Source: Sporodiniella umbellata (lineage: Eukaryota; Mucoromycota; Mucoromycetes; Mucorales; Rhizopodaceae). Taken from it: a stretch of DNA of 64,000 bases. A model generated the notes under the pieces. That model saw only the letters and a program-made list of their open reading frames with translations, was not told where the DNA came from and did no database searches. Position numbers and translations under genes: made by a program. Shown piece after piece: positions 47,734 through 60,800 of the stretch (positions are counted from its first letter, which is position 1; each line of letters begins with the position of its first letter). Location of the stretch: the NCBI GenBank assembly GCA_025677835.1, contig JAIXMR010000042.1, positions 1 through 64,000 on the forward strand, written 5' to 3'.

Positions 47734-48669
47734 ATGTCCAAAGTACGAAGAGCATCCATTCCGCTAAACGATCTTTCACTATCCACACGAACACGGAATA
47801 CTATATCAAAGTCGAGACGTTCTTCTCTGGTGGAAGAAAAGGTGCCCTCAAGGCGAGGCAGCTTGGCTGCTGTACTAAATGCCTTGAGCTCACAAACTAT
47901 TGAGGAACCGTTGGTGGACGTACAGAAGCTTTACAAAAAACGAGTTAACAAGTCATTTAAAAAGCTGAATCATTTTTTTGGAGAGACTACGCCAGTAGAT
48001 GTTTGTATATCTGAGATTAGAAAGGAAGGATTGAAAGCGGTGCTAGAGTCAAAAGTGCCCCTTTGCTACTTTTTGAACTACCTTTTAGAGGAATATAGCT
48101 CAGAAAACTTGGTAAGTTCTATTTTCTCTATACAACTACTACCAAAATTTTCAACTTATATTTGGCCCTCGTAGTTTTTTTATCTAAAGGTGCAACAGTT
48201 CGAAAACAGTGTATCGACATCCTTAGAAACGGCACAGGAGATCTACAACGCCTTTATCTCAGACGACGCAGATCTTGAAATCAATTTGGATGACAAAGTC
48301 AAACAGAGGATCACACACCAACTAGCGGAGGGACGCTTTGAATTGACAATTTTTCAGACCGCCAAAACATCCGTCTACTCTCTTTTGGAAACGAGTTATG
48401 TCAGATTCTTGGGTACACAAACACACCAAGATATGGTTAGCCAATGCGGTGAGCTGACTACTCTTTATTCGGAAAACGCTACCCGTCAAGCTATTAGCTA
48501 TCTCTTCAATTATCTAAAGCAACATAGAAGTGTCAAGAAAAACCGCGCTTTGAACCAGGATATGGCTGATATTGGCTCTCGTCACTATGAACTAATCAAA
48601 CATGTGATAGAAAGATTTGTTGAAGACATATTCGGCAAATCTTACTTACCTTCTAAAAAAATGTTTTAG
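47734..48669 (+). CDS. RGS-domain protein (regulator of G-protein signalling)
   Basis: Two exons (47734-48111, 48175-48669), phase 0, 63-nt intron; 290 residues. The basic, Ser-rich N-terminus (RRASIPL, KSRRSSLVEE, SRRGSLAAVL) has several R-R/K-x-S sites that fit PKA-type phosphorylation. From about residue 85 an RGS fold is seen: L-x-x-V-L-E-S-K-V-P-L-C-Y-F-L-N-Y-L, then SSENLFFYLKVQQFE, the conserved EN-x-x-F-(Y/W) helix, rebuilt exactly across the intron. It ends in SVYSLLETSYVRFLGTQTHQDM, matching the last RGS helices. RGS proteins speed up GTP hydrolysis on G-alpha and end pheromone or nutrient signalling. It is a short RGS-only protein without DEP or membrane segments, unlike yeast Sst2. 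Confidence 0.85.
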
Positions 48670-48917
48670 ACCCTCCAGCACCCCTTGACTTTGTAAATAT
48701 ATAAATTGTCTATCTTTTCTGTATATTAAAAAACAAACAATTATTTTTTAAAAAAAAAATTCAAAAAAGGAAAGCCATTTCATGCTTAAATGTCTGCTTA
48801 TTTTATATTTTGTCTCCCCTTTTTTCCGGTTTTTTTTCTTACACATCTTTTTATCCTTTTTCTTCTTATTTTTTTGTTCCCATCGTTTTCGAAAGCAGTA
48901 CTAAAATAGTGTAAACT

Positions 48918-50813
48918 ATGGCCACGATACCCATCTCTCGAGGAGAGCACATGTTCTTTAAAAAGAACGAGACTATCAAACAGGGGCTTGTACTCTGTAC
49001 ACGGACTGAGCAGTGGTACGCTAAAAAAAGAACTCAAGTGCAAGAGATCAAACTTCGTAAAACGCGGTTAAGATGGAGAAGATTTGTTGCAGTTTTGAAA
49101 GCAGATCGACTCGAGTTGTACCATCCAGCAGTAAAAAAAAAAGATAGAGCGTATAATGCATATACATAAACCAACATTTAGTGTAGGCTTTAAAAACCAA
49201 CCGACTTGCTCATCTCATTTACTTCAATCCTTCGCCTCCACTCCGTCCAGCTCATCTATCGTTAGTTTCACCCAAAGATGCTATCTGGTCGCTCGAGTAT
49301 ACTAACGATAAACATACCATCTCATTTCATTTCCAGTCCAGTCGTCTATCCGAATCTCAGGACTGGTACAAACAGATATATTACAGATTACCTAATACCA
49401 GCAAAAAGCCTGTACCGACTTTTGTGGATATCTCTGTAAAAAAAGAGACCACTATCCGTATCCCTTTGGATTATTTCAGGGAACGATATAAACATGGTCA
49501 GACTGAATTCAATCTGTCGCCCAAGGAGGTTAAATTAGCAGTTTTCGATTTAATTCAAAAAGAACTTCCAACAGCTAAGAATTGGAAACTGGTCTGGACA
49601 TTAAATGACTACATAGAGCCTATTGATGAGAAAACACAGCTCATAGGCTGTCAGCTTATAGAGCAGGTAAGAAAAGAGAAAAAAAAAAAAAAGGGAGCGG
49701 AAGACAAAAGAAGAAAAAGAAATGTGCTGATTTCTTTTTTGTGCTTTGTTTTATGTATATATATAGTATCATCAGTTAGAACTAAGACAGCAGCCATTTA
49801 TCACCCAGAAGGTAAACTAACTAAAAGCAAAATATAGAGACTTATGATGTCATCTAGACTTTATACGAAGGGCTTTTGAAAGAGAAATCAACATATTATA
49901 CGCTTTTGTACGGAAATCAACTGTTTTTCTTGGATGAATACTATTACAATAATGACACGGGTTCACGCAGAAATTGGTTTTCTGCAACCGCTGGGATGTT
50001 GAAGAAAAGCGCAAATCACCTTATCAAAAAGCGCGTTAAGAATATGAATGCGTCCACATCTCACCTAGCATCTCACCTGTGTCTGCCACCACCCGACCCG
50101 TCGAAACTAGCCTTTGCCAAATCCGTTCTAGATCTATCCTGCATTCAGTCTGTAGAACAATCTGACCAGAAAGATGTGATAGCAATACGCCTAAAGAACA
50201 GTGACACTTTGTATTACCAGGCTCCTAACACCTCTAGTCAAAAGGAGTGGCTTTCCTTAATCAGGAAAAATATGCTTGAAATAAAGCAGCCCAAGACCGA
50301 GCTTTTCAATAGTGATGTGATTGTGAGTTCAACTACCTATTTTTTTTCTAAAAAAAAAAACGACTCATGTCTTAGTTTTCTAGCATGCTTTACGTCAAGA
50401 AAAACTACAGTAGACATTATACCTCACAATACTGTATCTTGTGCAAAAATGCAAAAGAGAGTGTCCTGATGATGTTTGACATCACTCCCTCCGTTTACCC
50501 AAGTAGGCGGGTATTGACAAATTTAGAAAGCGCCTATGTTTATACAGGCAACGAGTGTGTAATGGATCAATTGGTTCATTTAGAAAAAGTACCTCCTTGT
50601 TACTATCAAGATCAGACTACTACCCAGTCAACCACAACTGACTGTGTCTTTGTTATTTGGCAATTGGCTTCACGGCACTGTGTGGTGAACATACGAGAAA
50701 ATCTTTCGCTGCTTAAGCGGGGCCATCACTTGGGCCAAAAAGGGGACTGTTGGATTTTCAAAGCAAAAAGCAAACAGCAGAGAGATACTTGGCTATCTTT
50801 TTTACACAAATAA
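48918..50813 (+). CDS. Protein with several PH-like segments
   Basis: Five exons, all phase 0 (48918-49130, 49187-49666, 49767-49811, 49858-50322, 50376-50813), give 546 residues. The first PH-like unit is about 20-165: IKQGLVLCTRTEQWYAKKR, then LRWRRFVAVLKADRLELYHP, LAHLIYFNP, and DWYKQIYY at the C-terminal helix. A second begins at about 245 (YEGLLKEKSTYYTLLYGNQLFFLDEY) and closes with SSQKEWLSLIRKNML. A third, weaker unit in the last 145 residues ends in KSKQQRDTWLSFLHK. The terminal Trp in each closing helix is the PH hallmark. Between units 1 and 2 is a linker with EVKLAVFDLIQKELP. No catalytic domain is seen, so it is likely a membrane or phosphoinositide adaptor. It lies next to the RGS gene and 2.7 kb before the RhoGEF gene, same strand. 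No named family recognised. Confidence 0.75.
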
Positions 50814-53490
50814 ACTCACACAGTGTGTGTGGGATAATTTCCCTGCGTGTCCTACCTGCCTTTTGTGATAAGGAAAAGTTGGCCGCGCTCTGACTAAACT
50901 CAGACTATGAAAAAAAAAAACTTTTTCTTTTTGTACTTTTCAGATTGTAGGACAATCTTTGAAGAATTTTTATGTTTTCAAGTATGATCGTTTTCTCGAA
51001 ATCTTTATTACTAAAGATATTAGAGTCAGAGGAACATATATAGCTTATCCAAAGCGTTTTTTAAAGGATAAGAATTCCTCATGAAAAAACCCAAATAAAA
51101 AAAAAATAAACAAGGAACTGGGCAAGATAAAGAAAGCACGCAATTCTTTTCTAAACTATAAGAATTTGCATTTTTTTTTTCGGATGGATATCCAAATACA
51201 ATGAAAACGGTAAATTTTGTCATTTCGAGAAAACTGAATGCTTGCAACCAAAATGTAAATGACATTTCCAAATAATTCATCTAAAAAACCTATCCTTTTA
51301 TGCCTAGAAACCCAATTTCAAAAGGGCCATTCTCGCTATAGTATAACTTTATACTCGAACATCTGATTTAAAACTACAAAACCTAAACTTTAAAAGACGG
51401 AGCCTTTCTTCTTATTGGCCGATAACTAACTACAGTGGCTCCACTAAGAAGTCTCGTTTCCAATATCTTTAGCCCTATTAGCTGCTTAAAGGATCAGACA
51501 CTGTCACACAAACAATGATTACCACAAACTCGAAAAAAAAAGTAGCGTTCTTCGGCCTCCCACTCCAAAAAATAAAAACAAAAAAGCATAATTGAGCGTG
51601 CAAAATTTGAGAGATTGATCACTAAAATATACATATAGAAAAAAAGGCATTAAGAAAAAAAAACAAGCCCTTTGTATCAATAATACAAACCTCAAAGAGT
51701 AGATTCAAATCTCTGGAGGTATAATCTTGGTGAAGTGAGCGGCAATCGCAGACGCATTTTAACAATAAATATATCTAAAATCATCAGCTCTAAAGAAGCC
51801 ATCTCTACTTCCAGTAAATTGAAATACCTATACATATATATATATATATATATATATATTAGGCACCATAAAGATGAGCAGCAATGTAAGACAGCGAAAG
51901 CCATTCAATATAATAGATAAACTAAAAACTTACCATAAACAAATAATTTCAAAAATCTATAGACCACTGTCAGCTCCAAATCTAGTTTTTTAAAAAGAGC
52001 AAGCTTCTTAAGGCCATTAGGTCCAGTGTTTTACAACGACTTACTTCATGCAGAAATCAGATATTAAGAGAAACTGTAACAAACACTTTGTTTTATTAGA
52101 GTACTTTTCGCTTGACTCGCTTATCAGCTATAGAGTCAAAAAAAAAAAAAAAAAAAAGAGCATAGCAGGCTTCAGGTTTGATAACTAGTTGGCTTTTGAT
52201 TATAAGAAATCGGATTTTTTCATTAAAAAGACGAAAATCTACTTTATTAATTCTATAATTTGAGGCAAAAGTTGATATAGTTAATTATCCTACTACTGGG
52301 CATGAATTGCACAATCGAGCAGCAATATCTTATCTGTTTATTACGTTATCGGTAAGTTTGATGGTGCGACAATATGTACAAAACAAAGCTTGATACTGAG
52401 AGAAAACAAACAGTTACAGAAGACTTACTGTAAAGAACAACTGTAGCAGTTTAGCAATTTTGTTTGGTATTAAATGTTGCCCGACGGCTATTACAATGTT
52501 TACCTTAAAACAGAAAATGTCGCTTTGATATTTATTTGAATTCAGTTTTTAGAAAGCGAAATCTGGTGTAAAACAAGGGAGTATATATATATACAATAGA
52601 GGCTTGGGTATTTGTCAAGCAAATGAGTAACGGCGCTAGTCCTAACAAAAGAAAGATCTTAGAAAACGCGGTGTTTGGACTGACTACTATTGTAAAGATC
52701 GGCTTCCTCTTTCCAGTCCGCTAACTTGTTAATCTATAAATCACTTTTTTTTTTTTTTTTGAAATAAAAACAGTCATTTGGCACTCTAGAAAAACAAATA
52801 AAAAAAACTCTAATTACAATAAAGACCCAAAGGAACTCTGTTGCAGAAGCGGATTTAAGACGGAGACCCAAGGTCAGTTTGGCACAAGAGGAAAAATAGG
52901 TTCGAGATATGAAAAATTATAGCATCAATTCAAGGAAGCTCATTCCATTTACATCCGATTTGCAGATAAAATCGCTTTTCTCATGAGACAAAACAATAGC
53001 GCCGATTTCTAAGAAAGTTTACGTGGCCGATAATCCTGATGTATCTAACTTGCCAAAGAAAGATAATGGGTCATGTGCAGTAAGAGAACCTATTTGAGGA
53101 AAAATAGACAAGTAAAGAAAGTAGTACAAATCTCTTGTTCTTTTAGTCTACACATAATGTTCCCTTCTTTTTTTGCCTGTTGACTTAGTCGCTTCTTCAT
53201 AATAGTAAAGTAAGAGAGAAAGGACCAAGAAAAATGTGGGACAAGAACGGTTTATTTTTGTTTTTTTTTTTTTTTAAAAAAAAAGGCACGGATTATCCAA
53301 AAAGAAATTATGAGGTTTCTTGTCCTATCATTCATAAATAAGAATTTGTTCACAAGATAAATAAGCAGCACATGTGTAACCTTTGTTGTTTTCCTTTTAA
53401 AAACAAGAGAGACAATCACCCTTCTTTCTTTTCTTTTCTTTAAAGCTTCTTTTTTTTTTGTATTTGTCTTGTTCTCAGAATAAAATCACT
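50814..53490. other. Non-coding stretch of 2.7 kb
   Basis: Separates the PH protein gene and the RhoGEF gene. (TA)n at 51833-51859, poly(A) at 52139-52157, poly(T) at 52745-52760 and 53259-53274. The end contains the promoter of the RhoGEF gene; a CAG at 53477-53479 just before its ATG may be the acceptor of a 5' untranslated intron. No gene supported. Confidence 0.6.
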
Positions 53491-55225
53491 ATGAGCTATA
53501 CTAGTGTAGAAGAAAAAAATGACGACTTATGGCGAAGGCCCTCTGTATTGTCTTCAAGTAGCATAGTAACATCCAGCAGTGGTGGCGAAGACAGTCTTCA
53601 ATCATTGGATTCTTTTGTCTTTGAAAGCGATGTGTCACCTAGCGACTCATCATTCACACACGTGACCCCCTTCAACCAATGGATAGACGATCTTTCTATT
53701 ATTGATGATATTTATCAAGACTTTAATGATGAATCGGAAGAAGACAATTATGGTAATATATATAAATATACACTACTATTATATACTCATCCTGGCCCGC
53801 AGAGAAACAAGTAGCAGATACTGCCAGGAACGTTTCACAAAAAAAGCTCAAAGTAGAGCAGCTCTGCCAGTCAGAAGAGCACATTGTTCATGATCTGGCC
53901 AACTTCCATAGGTTTTATTTGGCCCCGCTATTACTTTGGGCTCGTGAGCAAGCGAATTCAGATTTGTTTTTGAAATATCCGCAATTGTGTAGCCTGTCAG
54001 CTATCGAGGATCTTGACGAGCAAGTCTTGAGAATTATGGATGTTCACAAACAATTTTTAGCCGAGTTTAAAGAAAGGTAATTAATCATTGGCTTAGTTTG
54101 ACACTCATACCTTTTTTTGAACAGGCTTGACATGTGGGGCCCCACCCAATTCATATCTGACATATTCGTTAGTTTTGTAAGAAAATCTCGTTTTTTTTTT
54201 CTTTGTGTATATTTGCTTATTGTCTCTATAGCACGGAAAGCTATCCGTCTATGAACCACTTTTAAACTCATACTCTATTATCGTTGTCACTTTCTATACT
54301 CTATATTCGCGTTGTCAATCGTTTGTCAAGTTTCTTGAAGTAAGCCTTCTTTTATTTGTTGATTCAACTTCGGCCAACCCTTAACTTCTTCATTAGCAAT
54401 GCACACTCAAGTCAGAAAAATCTGTACGCGAATTTTTATACTATCTGAAACATCCCATCCAAAGGTTGACTACCTATGCCTCTTCTTTGACTCACCTGTT
54501 ATCTGTTACTGAGCCTTCACATCCCGACTATCGACCTCTCACTGCTGCTCGAGATAAATTTGCGCATTGTGAGAAGAAACAACACGCGCTGTAAGCCAAA
54601 GAAAAAAAAAAGATCTTTAGTACTTTTGCTTACGTTATACCCTAGAATCAAAGACCGACTAGGCCATATCCGCACTCTTGAAGCGTCACGTTCTGTAGTT
54701 GGATGTCCTGTTACGGTCACCTCAGCCCGTCGACTATACATCACTGGTCTTCTTACTCGTGTTGACTTTTCTGATCCACAGTCTGTCCGCGATACACGGA
54801 CCTATCTTCTATACAGCGACTATCTTTTCTTTTGTCAAAAAATCAAACAGAAATCACAGAAACTCCAATACAAAAATCTGATTAACTTGAGAAACGCAGA
54901 AGTCTTTCCTTTATCGCCTCATACTATGCATAAAATTACCAACATCAAGAAGCCGTCTACTCTTGCTTCTGTTTTTAAACGAAACAGAGCAGAGTCTGTG
55001 TCTCCTATAACAGCCGTCTATGGTTTTCAGTTAACGTGTCATGAAGTTGTGCCTGAAAACTCAGGAGGAACGGTTTTGCCTGGCACAGATTTGTCAGGTT
55101 TATGTCCTAATATTAATTTGGGTAAACATCAGTTTGTTATGCGAACTCAAACAGAAGCCGAGCAGAATGCTTGGATATACTTGCTCAAAAAATCAATTCG
55201 ACATGTCTCTTCCCAAAAATCGTAA
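53491..55225 (+). CDS. Rho guanine-nucleotide exchange factor (DH-PH)
   Basis: Six exons (53491-53752, 53803-54076, 54125-54176, 54232-54339, 54397-54590, 54646-55225) give 489 residues. The N-terminal 85 residues are Ser/Asp-rich and disordered. A Dbl-homology domain covers about 95-290: KLKVEQLCQSEEHIVHDLANFHRFYLAPLL (CR1), LSAIEDLDEQVLRIMDVHKQFL, FVSFHGKLSVYEPLLNSY (CR2), and HPIQRLTTYASSFTHLL, the CR3 helix with the P-x-Q-R-L signature. A PH domain follows (about 310-480: RLYITGLLTRVDF, RTYLLYSDYLFFCQKI, AEQNAWIYLLKKSI). DH-PH proteins load GTP on Rho/Cdc42-type GTPases at sites of growth. It is compact, without SH3, CNH or DEP domains, so not Rom2 or Bud3 in full. A long (CA)n repeat follows in the 3' region. 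Confidence 0.85.
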
Positions 55226-55304
55226 AAAAAAATATAAAAAAAGAAATACGTTCAGCAATAATTGTAATCACAGCTGCACACACACATACACACACACACA
55301 CACA

Positions 55305-55355
<51 letters not shown>

Positions 55356-55723
55356 GAATAAGGATAAACACGCGCACAAACAAACACACTTAAAAACACT
55401 CACCTGCCCACGTACACACTAACACATTCATTTCACATACATGCCATCCTTTATTATATATACCATGCACAACATTTAATAAAGTTTTTTTCTTTTTTTT
55501 TTGACAGGCAGGGCCTGGAAAGTACCCTCATCTATTTTAGAGAGAAGAGTTTCACAAGGGTAAATTCTTGAATGACGTTCACTATTTCCTTCCCCCACAG
55601 TCATAAATCTATAGCCATATACTTACTAGTCAATGGGGAAGGAAAAGTATAGTACCGTGTAACTGTATCTGATTTACAAAATGCCATGTTTTCTTTTCTT
55701 CTAAAGTAACACTGCAGCAATGC

Positions 55724-55756
<33 letters not shown>

Positions 55757-57712
55757 GTATTAGCTATCTGATCTTCTCGAAATAATTCCCGAAGGTATTG
55801 CCTCAGATATTTGGCATGTCTTATCTAAAGTGACAATATCTCTCCAAAAAAACAATAAAAAAGACAAGCCGTCAAAACTTGACTAAACCTCTACAACAGT
55901 TGATTAGGCTACCACGTAATATTACTTAAAATCCCAGGGTTTGTTAAAATTACCATGAATTTTACCACTAAACTAGCTTTTTTAATGTACTACAAACCGC
56001 CATTTCTTCTTTTTTATATTATTGTCAAAGGTGGTGCGTGCTGACGGCTGTGTCCGTCTCGGTTTACACTATCTCAAAAATATAAAAGTTGAAGTAAAAA
56101 CAGCACGACAGGGTTTTTGGATTGCCAAAGCTCTTGGTAAAGATCTGAAACAAAATCCTCAAAGAGGTTTAATCTGTATCAATAAATATTTGTCTGTGAC
56201 ATTCTGTTATTTAAACAAATGTATTCTTAGAAGTCTAAATAGTTTTTTTTTTAATTACAGTCAATTCAAAATTGACTTAACAACTGTAAATTTGCTAAAG
56301 TAATGCGCCTTCCCAGTTGGTTTCTTTTTTTGAATTAAAGCCTTTTATTTCTTAATAAAAACACTGTGGGAACTTTCTATAAAAAGATTTCGTTCTAACG
56401 GCATTACCGTATTCTAGATAAGTGTAAGCGGACTTTTTTTTTTTTTGAAAAAAAAAAAAGGCATTTTCCAAGCTCTAGATATAAAAACTACAGTGTGTAT
56501 CCTTGGTCCAGATAAGAGATGTATACAAGGAAACAAACTTTAAACTCTGCAATTACAAACGGGACGGCCTCAGTACTACATTACAAGAAGAAAAACCGGT
56601 GCAAGTAAAGTTTTATCTAATAACAGAATATCTCAAGTTTTTCTTTTTTTTTTTTCTTTTCCTTTGTTTTTCGTCTACATATTTTCCTTCCTGTTTTTTT
56701 AGTTAGCCAAGTTAAAGTATGCGGCTGTATCTTACTATCAATCATAATTTAACTATACTTAATTTTTATGGCTTGATTTCTTTTACTTTATATCCTGACT
56801 CGGGTGTACAAGACATTTGAGTATTTAACTAGGCTGGCTCTTATTCATCCATCTATTAGTAGATAGGGTATACTTTGCTTTTTTTTTTGTTTTCTTTCAA
56901 TAGCAAGATAGTTATCGTCACTTAATTTTGAGCAACCAAAGTAACTCTTTATCTTCTATTTGTATTCATTTTAGTATTGCAAACGAACACAAGCTCAGTG
57001 GCGTTTATACCTTAGTGAAAGCTTTTGTTCAAGTGTTGCTTTTATAATGTTACTTTTAAACACAAATAACTGCGATCATACATATTGTTTGGTTTCATGT
57101 GCTACAATAAAAATAAGCAAAATTTGATGTATGGTTTCTAATAATCTTAATATATTCGAAATCCTTGAAGCACCACTTATAATCGAATAAGCCCTATAAA
57201 CTTACTTTATTCATCTTTGGTCTTTATCTTTATCAAAGTATATCTTTTTTTTTTTTGTAAAGGCAATGATATTGGATAATGCTGATTTCAAGAGCAAGGG
57301 AACGTATACTAGCTTCAAATATACCTTAATAGCTGTATTTTCGAAAAAAATTACTTTCTCATACAAAAATACCAGTTTCTTTTTTTTTTAAAAAAAAAAA
57401 ACCATTTGTCGACACAGATATAGCTTGCTCCAAAACCTAAAATGACTAGATGTTCTTACTATAATAAAGTACAAAAGGTACTCTAACACTGGCACTCCTT
57501 TTTTGTTCGATCTGTTCATTATAGATTATACGCCCCATAAGGAAAGCAGTTGTTTTTAATAAGGTATGCAAGTCAAAAAAAAAAAAAAAAAATACATGAT
57601 AAAAGAAAGTAGAACCAAGAAAAATAAACAATCAAGCAGTTGTATTAATCCGGTTAGCGCTGCATTAATAAAGATAGCAATAAACATGTTTTAAACACGT
57701 ATTATATACACG

Positions 57713-57746
<34 letters not shown>

Positions 57747-57850
57747 TATCGAGCGCTAGTTTATCTTGGTTCAATACTTGCAATAAATGAAAGAAACAGC
57801 AGTGTTTGGTTTTTAATAGTAAATGAGGAGGTTTTTAAGAGAAAAACAAA
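55226..57850. other. Convergent intergenic region of 2.6 kb
   Basis: 3' sides of the RhoGEF and RhoGAP genes. Contains the (CA)n repeat, a run of 33 T at 55723-55755, poly(T)/poly(A) at about 56431-56459 and (TA)n at 57722-57744. Frames at 56022-56303 and 56503-56706 are not supported. Confidence 0.6.
55276..55354. repeat. (CA)n microsatellite
   Basis: About 79 bp of CA repeat with two TA interruptions, starting 51 bp after the RhoGEF stop codon, so probably transcribed in its 3' untranslated region. The longest dinucleotide repeat in the window. Confidence 0.92.
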
Positions 57851-60800
57851 TCACGGCTGAAGTGAGCCAATACTTTCTTTTCTACGCGGAGGTACAACAT
57901 GTGTTGGTCTCAATTGTTTTGGTATAAAGTCTGAAGGGGGGTGTTGATTAGTGTAGGGTAAGTACTGTTGAGGCGTATAAATGGAAGAAGGTTGTGTAGG
58001 TCTTGCAGACACATCTGAGGTGCCGATTCCTCCCTCTTGGTGTTTAACTGTCTGTTCTACTTTTTTTAGAAACTCTTTTGGTGACATGTCTAGCCCACTC
58101 AAATTGGGATCCTTTAAAAACACCTCAAGATCTTCGGGCACCAAACAGAATTCGTGGCATGATTCTAAAATAGTCTCAACTGCATCAATTGCAGTAAACG
58201 ATTCATCCTTAAGTGGATCTTTACTATGGGTTTTCAGGATGTTAGGCGCAATTACACGCGCTAGATTTGGTATATCCATAAGACTACCCACGTCGTCTGT
58301 AACATGTGAGTATGTAGCAACCCAGCGCAAAAATAAAAAGAGCGCCTCCATTGTCACACGATTTGTCTTGGGTAGCATACAGCATGCCAAATGTAGAGCA
58401 CGCTGTCGCCGTTCAATGTTCTCAATACGTTGTGCACACATAAAGAGTGCATGCAGCCGATATGTCATCAAGGGGTCTGGTAGATCTCGCAAAAACTTTT
58501 TTAAAAGAGCAGCGATTTGAACCGCGTTTTCTTGTGCAAGATCTACTTTAGTTGGGTCTGTATCAAGCGCTTCGGTCAATTCACGAAGAAGTCTAATATT
58601 GCCATTTTTTCGAAAAATGCCTTCAATGGACATATCTTTTTGCCTGAGAGCTGTGATAGCGTCGTCAATAAAAGAAGCCAGACGGACTGGCGATGGCCCC
58701 AAAGCCAAATTGGACTCAACACCAGTTCTCTCAGTCAAGACTTCGAGCGATACACCAAAAGTGCCCATATCCTTTGCCTTCAAGTGCTTTTTTGACCAAA
58801 AAGGAGTAAAGAATTTGCCCCATATCGAAGATTTCTTGCAATCAATCATGTTAAGTAACTCAGTACTTGTAAAGCTAGATCGTACATAAGGCTCAATTTG
58901 AACTACAGCCACATAGCGAATAATCATATACTGAAGCGCAGACAATTCAGAGAGATAAATGCGAGGATTACCAGTGTGGCCAAGGCGCGGCTGGTTAATA
59001 GTGGGTCGGGTACCTTCAACCGCGGCAGCAGCCATTCTAGGAAGATCATCTAACCCCGCGCTACATCGATGTAAACTGTCCTTACGCGTCGGATGTTTAT
59101 TGCTCTGAAGTGTTGATTGTTTACTGGCTGTTTTGAATGAGCGTGACATTTTGCGATCGAGCCTGGTGGTCGAAGAAGATACAGTCCTAGCGTCTTTGAT
59201 TTCCGTTGGGTAGACATGCTCAAGTTGCCCTCTTTCTTCAATCATTTGTTGAAGTTCTTTAGAGGCATCTATCATATTACTCGGAACGTCTTTGAGTATG
59301 TGGCTTGCTTTTGTATGATTGAATTTTGTCGAATAATCTACGCTGGAAAGCTGAGTATCTAACAAAAAAAATAAAATAAAATAAAGAATTAGTAAAACAT
59401 TGAAAGTTACTCAAAAAAAATAAAAATGATAAAAATAAAATGAGTATGTTACCTGTAACCTCTAACAAATTACAAAGCCGGCTGAGAGCCACTCTTAATA
59501 GATAACTGTACTGCGTTAGCTTTGAGACATATGTAAATGAATATGGCTGTGCACGAACACAAGAAAGACAATAGGATTCGTGATTAAATAATGTCGCGTT
59601 GGGTGGCTCCAGTAAGCTTTTGCATTGTTTACACTTAAAACACCCAATATGCCAGCGATAGTCCCCGTGTCTCATGCACTGATCTTCAATAATATTTTTG
59701 CACTCTTGACAAAAGTCTGCATTCTTAGCTTGAATCAGCCGTTGACTATCTCGGCTGTGTCTTTCCTTTCCGGGTATCTCCATTAGCCGAGCTAGAAGTT
59801 GCGAAGTAGCTGCAGTTGTCCCCACTGCCAATTCCTAATACTAGGTTAGTCTATGTACATAGATATTTTTACAAAGGAAGAGTAATAGCAATAAAGAGGG
59901 CTCAAAGTGTGTTTTACCAAGCAAAGCGCTGCACTAAGTGAGAGCCGAAGAAGTATTTTTAAATAGTGCGCTAAGCCAGTAACTAAAGATAGTAATTCCT
60001 GTGTGATGCCTAGTTTTTTCATTTCGACATCTCCTGTTCTTGATAGTAGAGAGAAAAAGTTTATAATCTTCTTACAGAGCATCTTAGCTTCTCTTGTATA
60101 TTTGAATTCTATATACAAAAAAAAAGCCATGTTTGGTTTTTCCATTTTTTTCTATCCTCCTATTTTTCTTGTTTTTTCTTCTCTTTACCTGGCTGTCTGT
60201 AATCTTGATATATACTGGAAATCTTATCTATTCCTGCAAACAAGGCTTCTACATGCACCAGAAACCTTTCGGACAAACATATACTTTCTATGTAAGATCC
60301 ATTGGATACGTGTAGCAGCATTTCAGATATGCATACAGCAGAAGATTCTAGTCAATCTTTAAGTACCCTGTATTTGTTTCTCTTTTTACCTTCAAAAGCC
60401 GATAAAACTGACCAAATGCTGACTACCTTGTCTTCCATCTCTTTCTGAAGTAAAACTAGCTCCTTTGCTGTCTTTGGTATAATTTCTGTACAAGAAGAGA
60501 AAAGCCGTCAACTAACATTGCGGTGTGTATATGTTTCTTTTTTTTTTAGTTACTGGGAGGGTATGAGTCTGTTTCTCTCAAAGAAGGGTAAGCAACTTTT
60601 ACGCTCCAAAACTATATTCAGAAAAAAAAAGTAAACTCCTATTTTTGGAACACATAAGATAAGGGGATTATATTCTACCTTCTGAATCATATAGCATTCA
60701 GGATGCCAGTGATCAATGCACTCTTCTCGTTCAATTTCTACATATTGTTTTAATATCGCCATACTGCAACCAGCGCAGGCTACAGCGAATCGGGTGCTAT

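Noticed and set aside
56022..56303. 93-codon frame in the RhoGEF/RhoGAP spacer
   Set aside because: No ATG at its start and a low-complexity second half; the first 55 residues look better than random but match nothing recognised.
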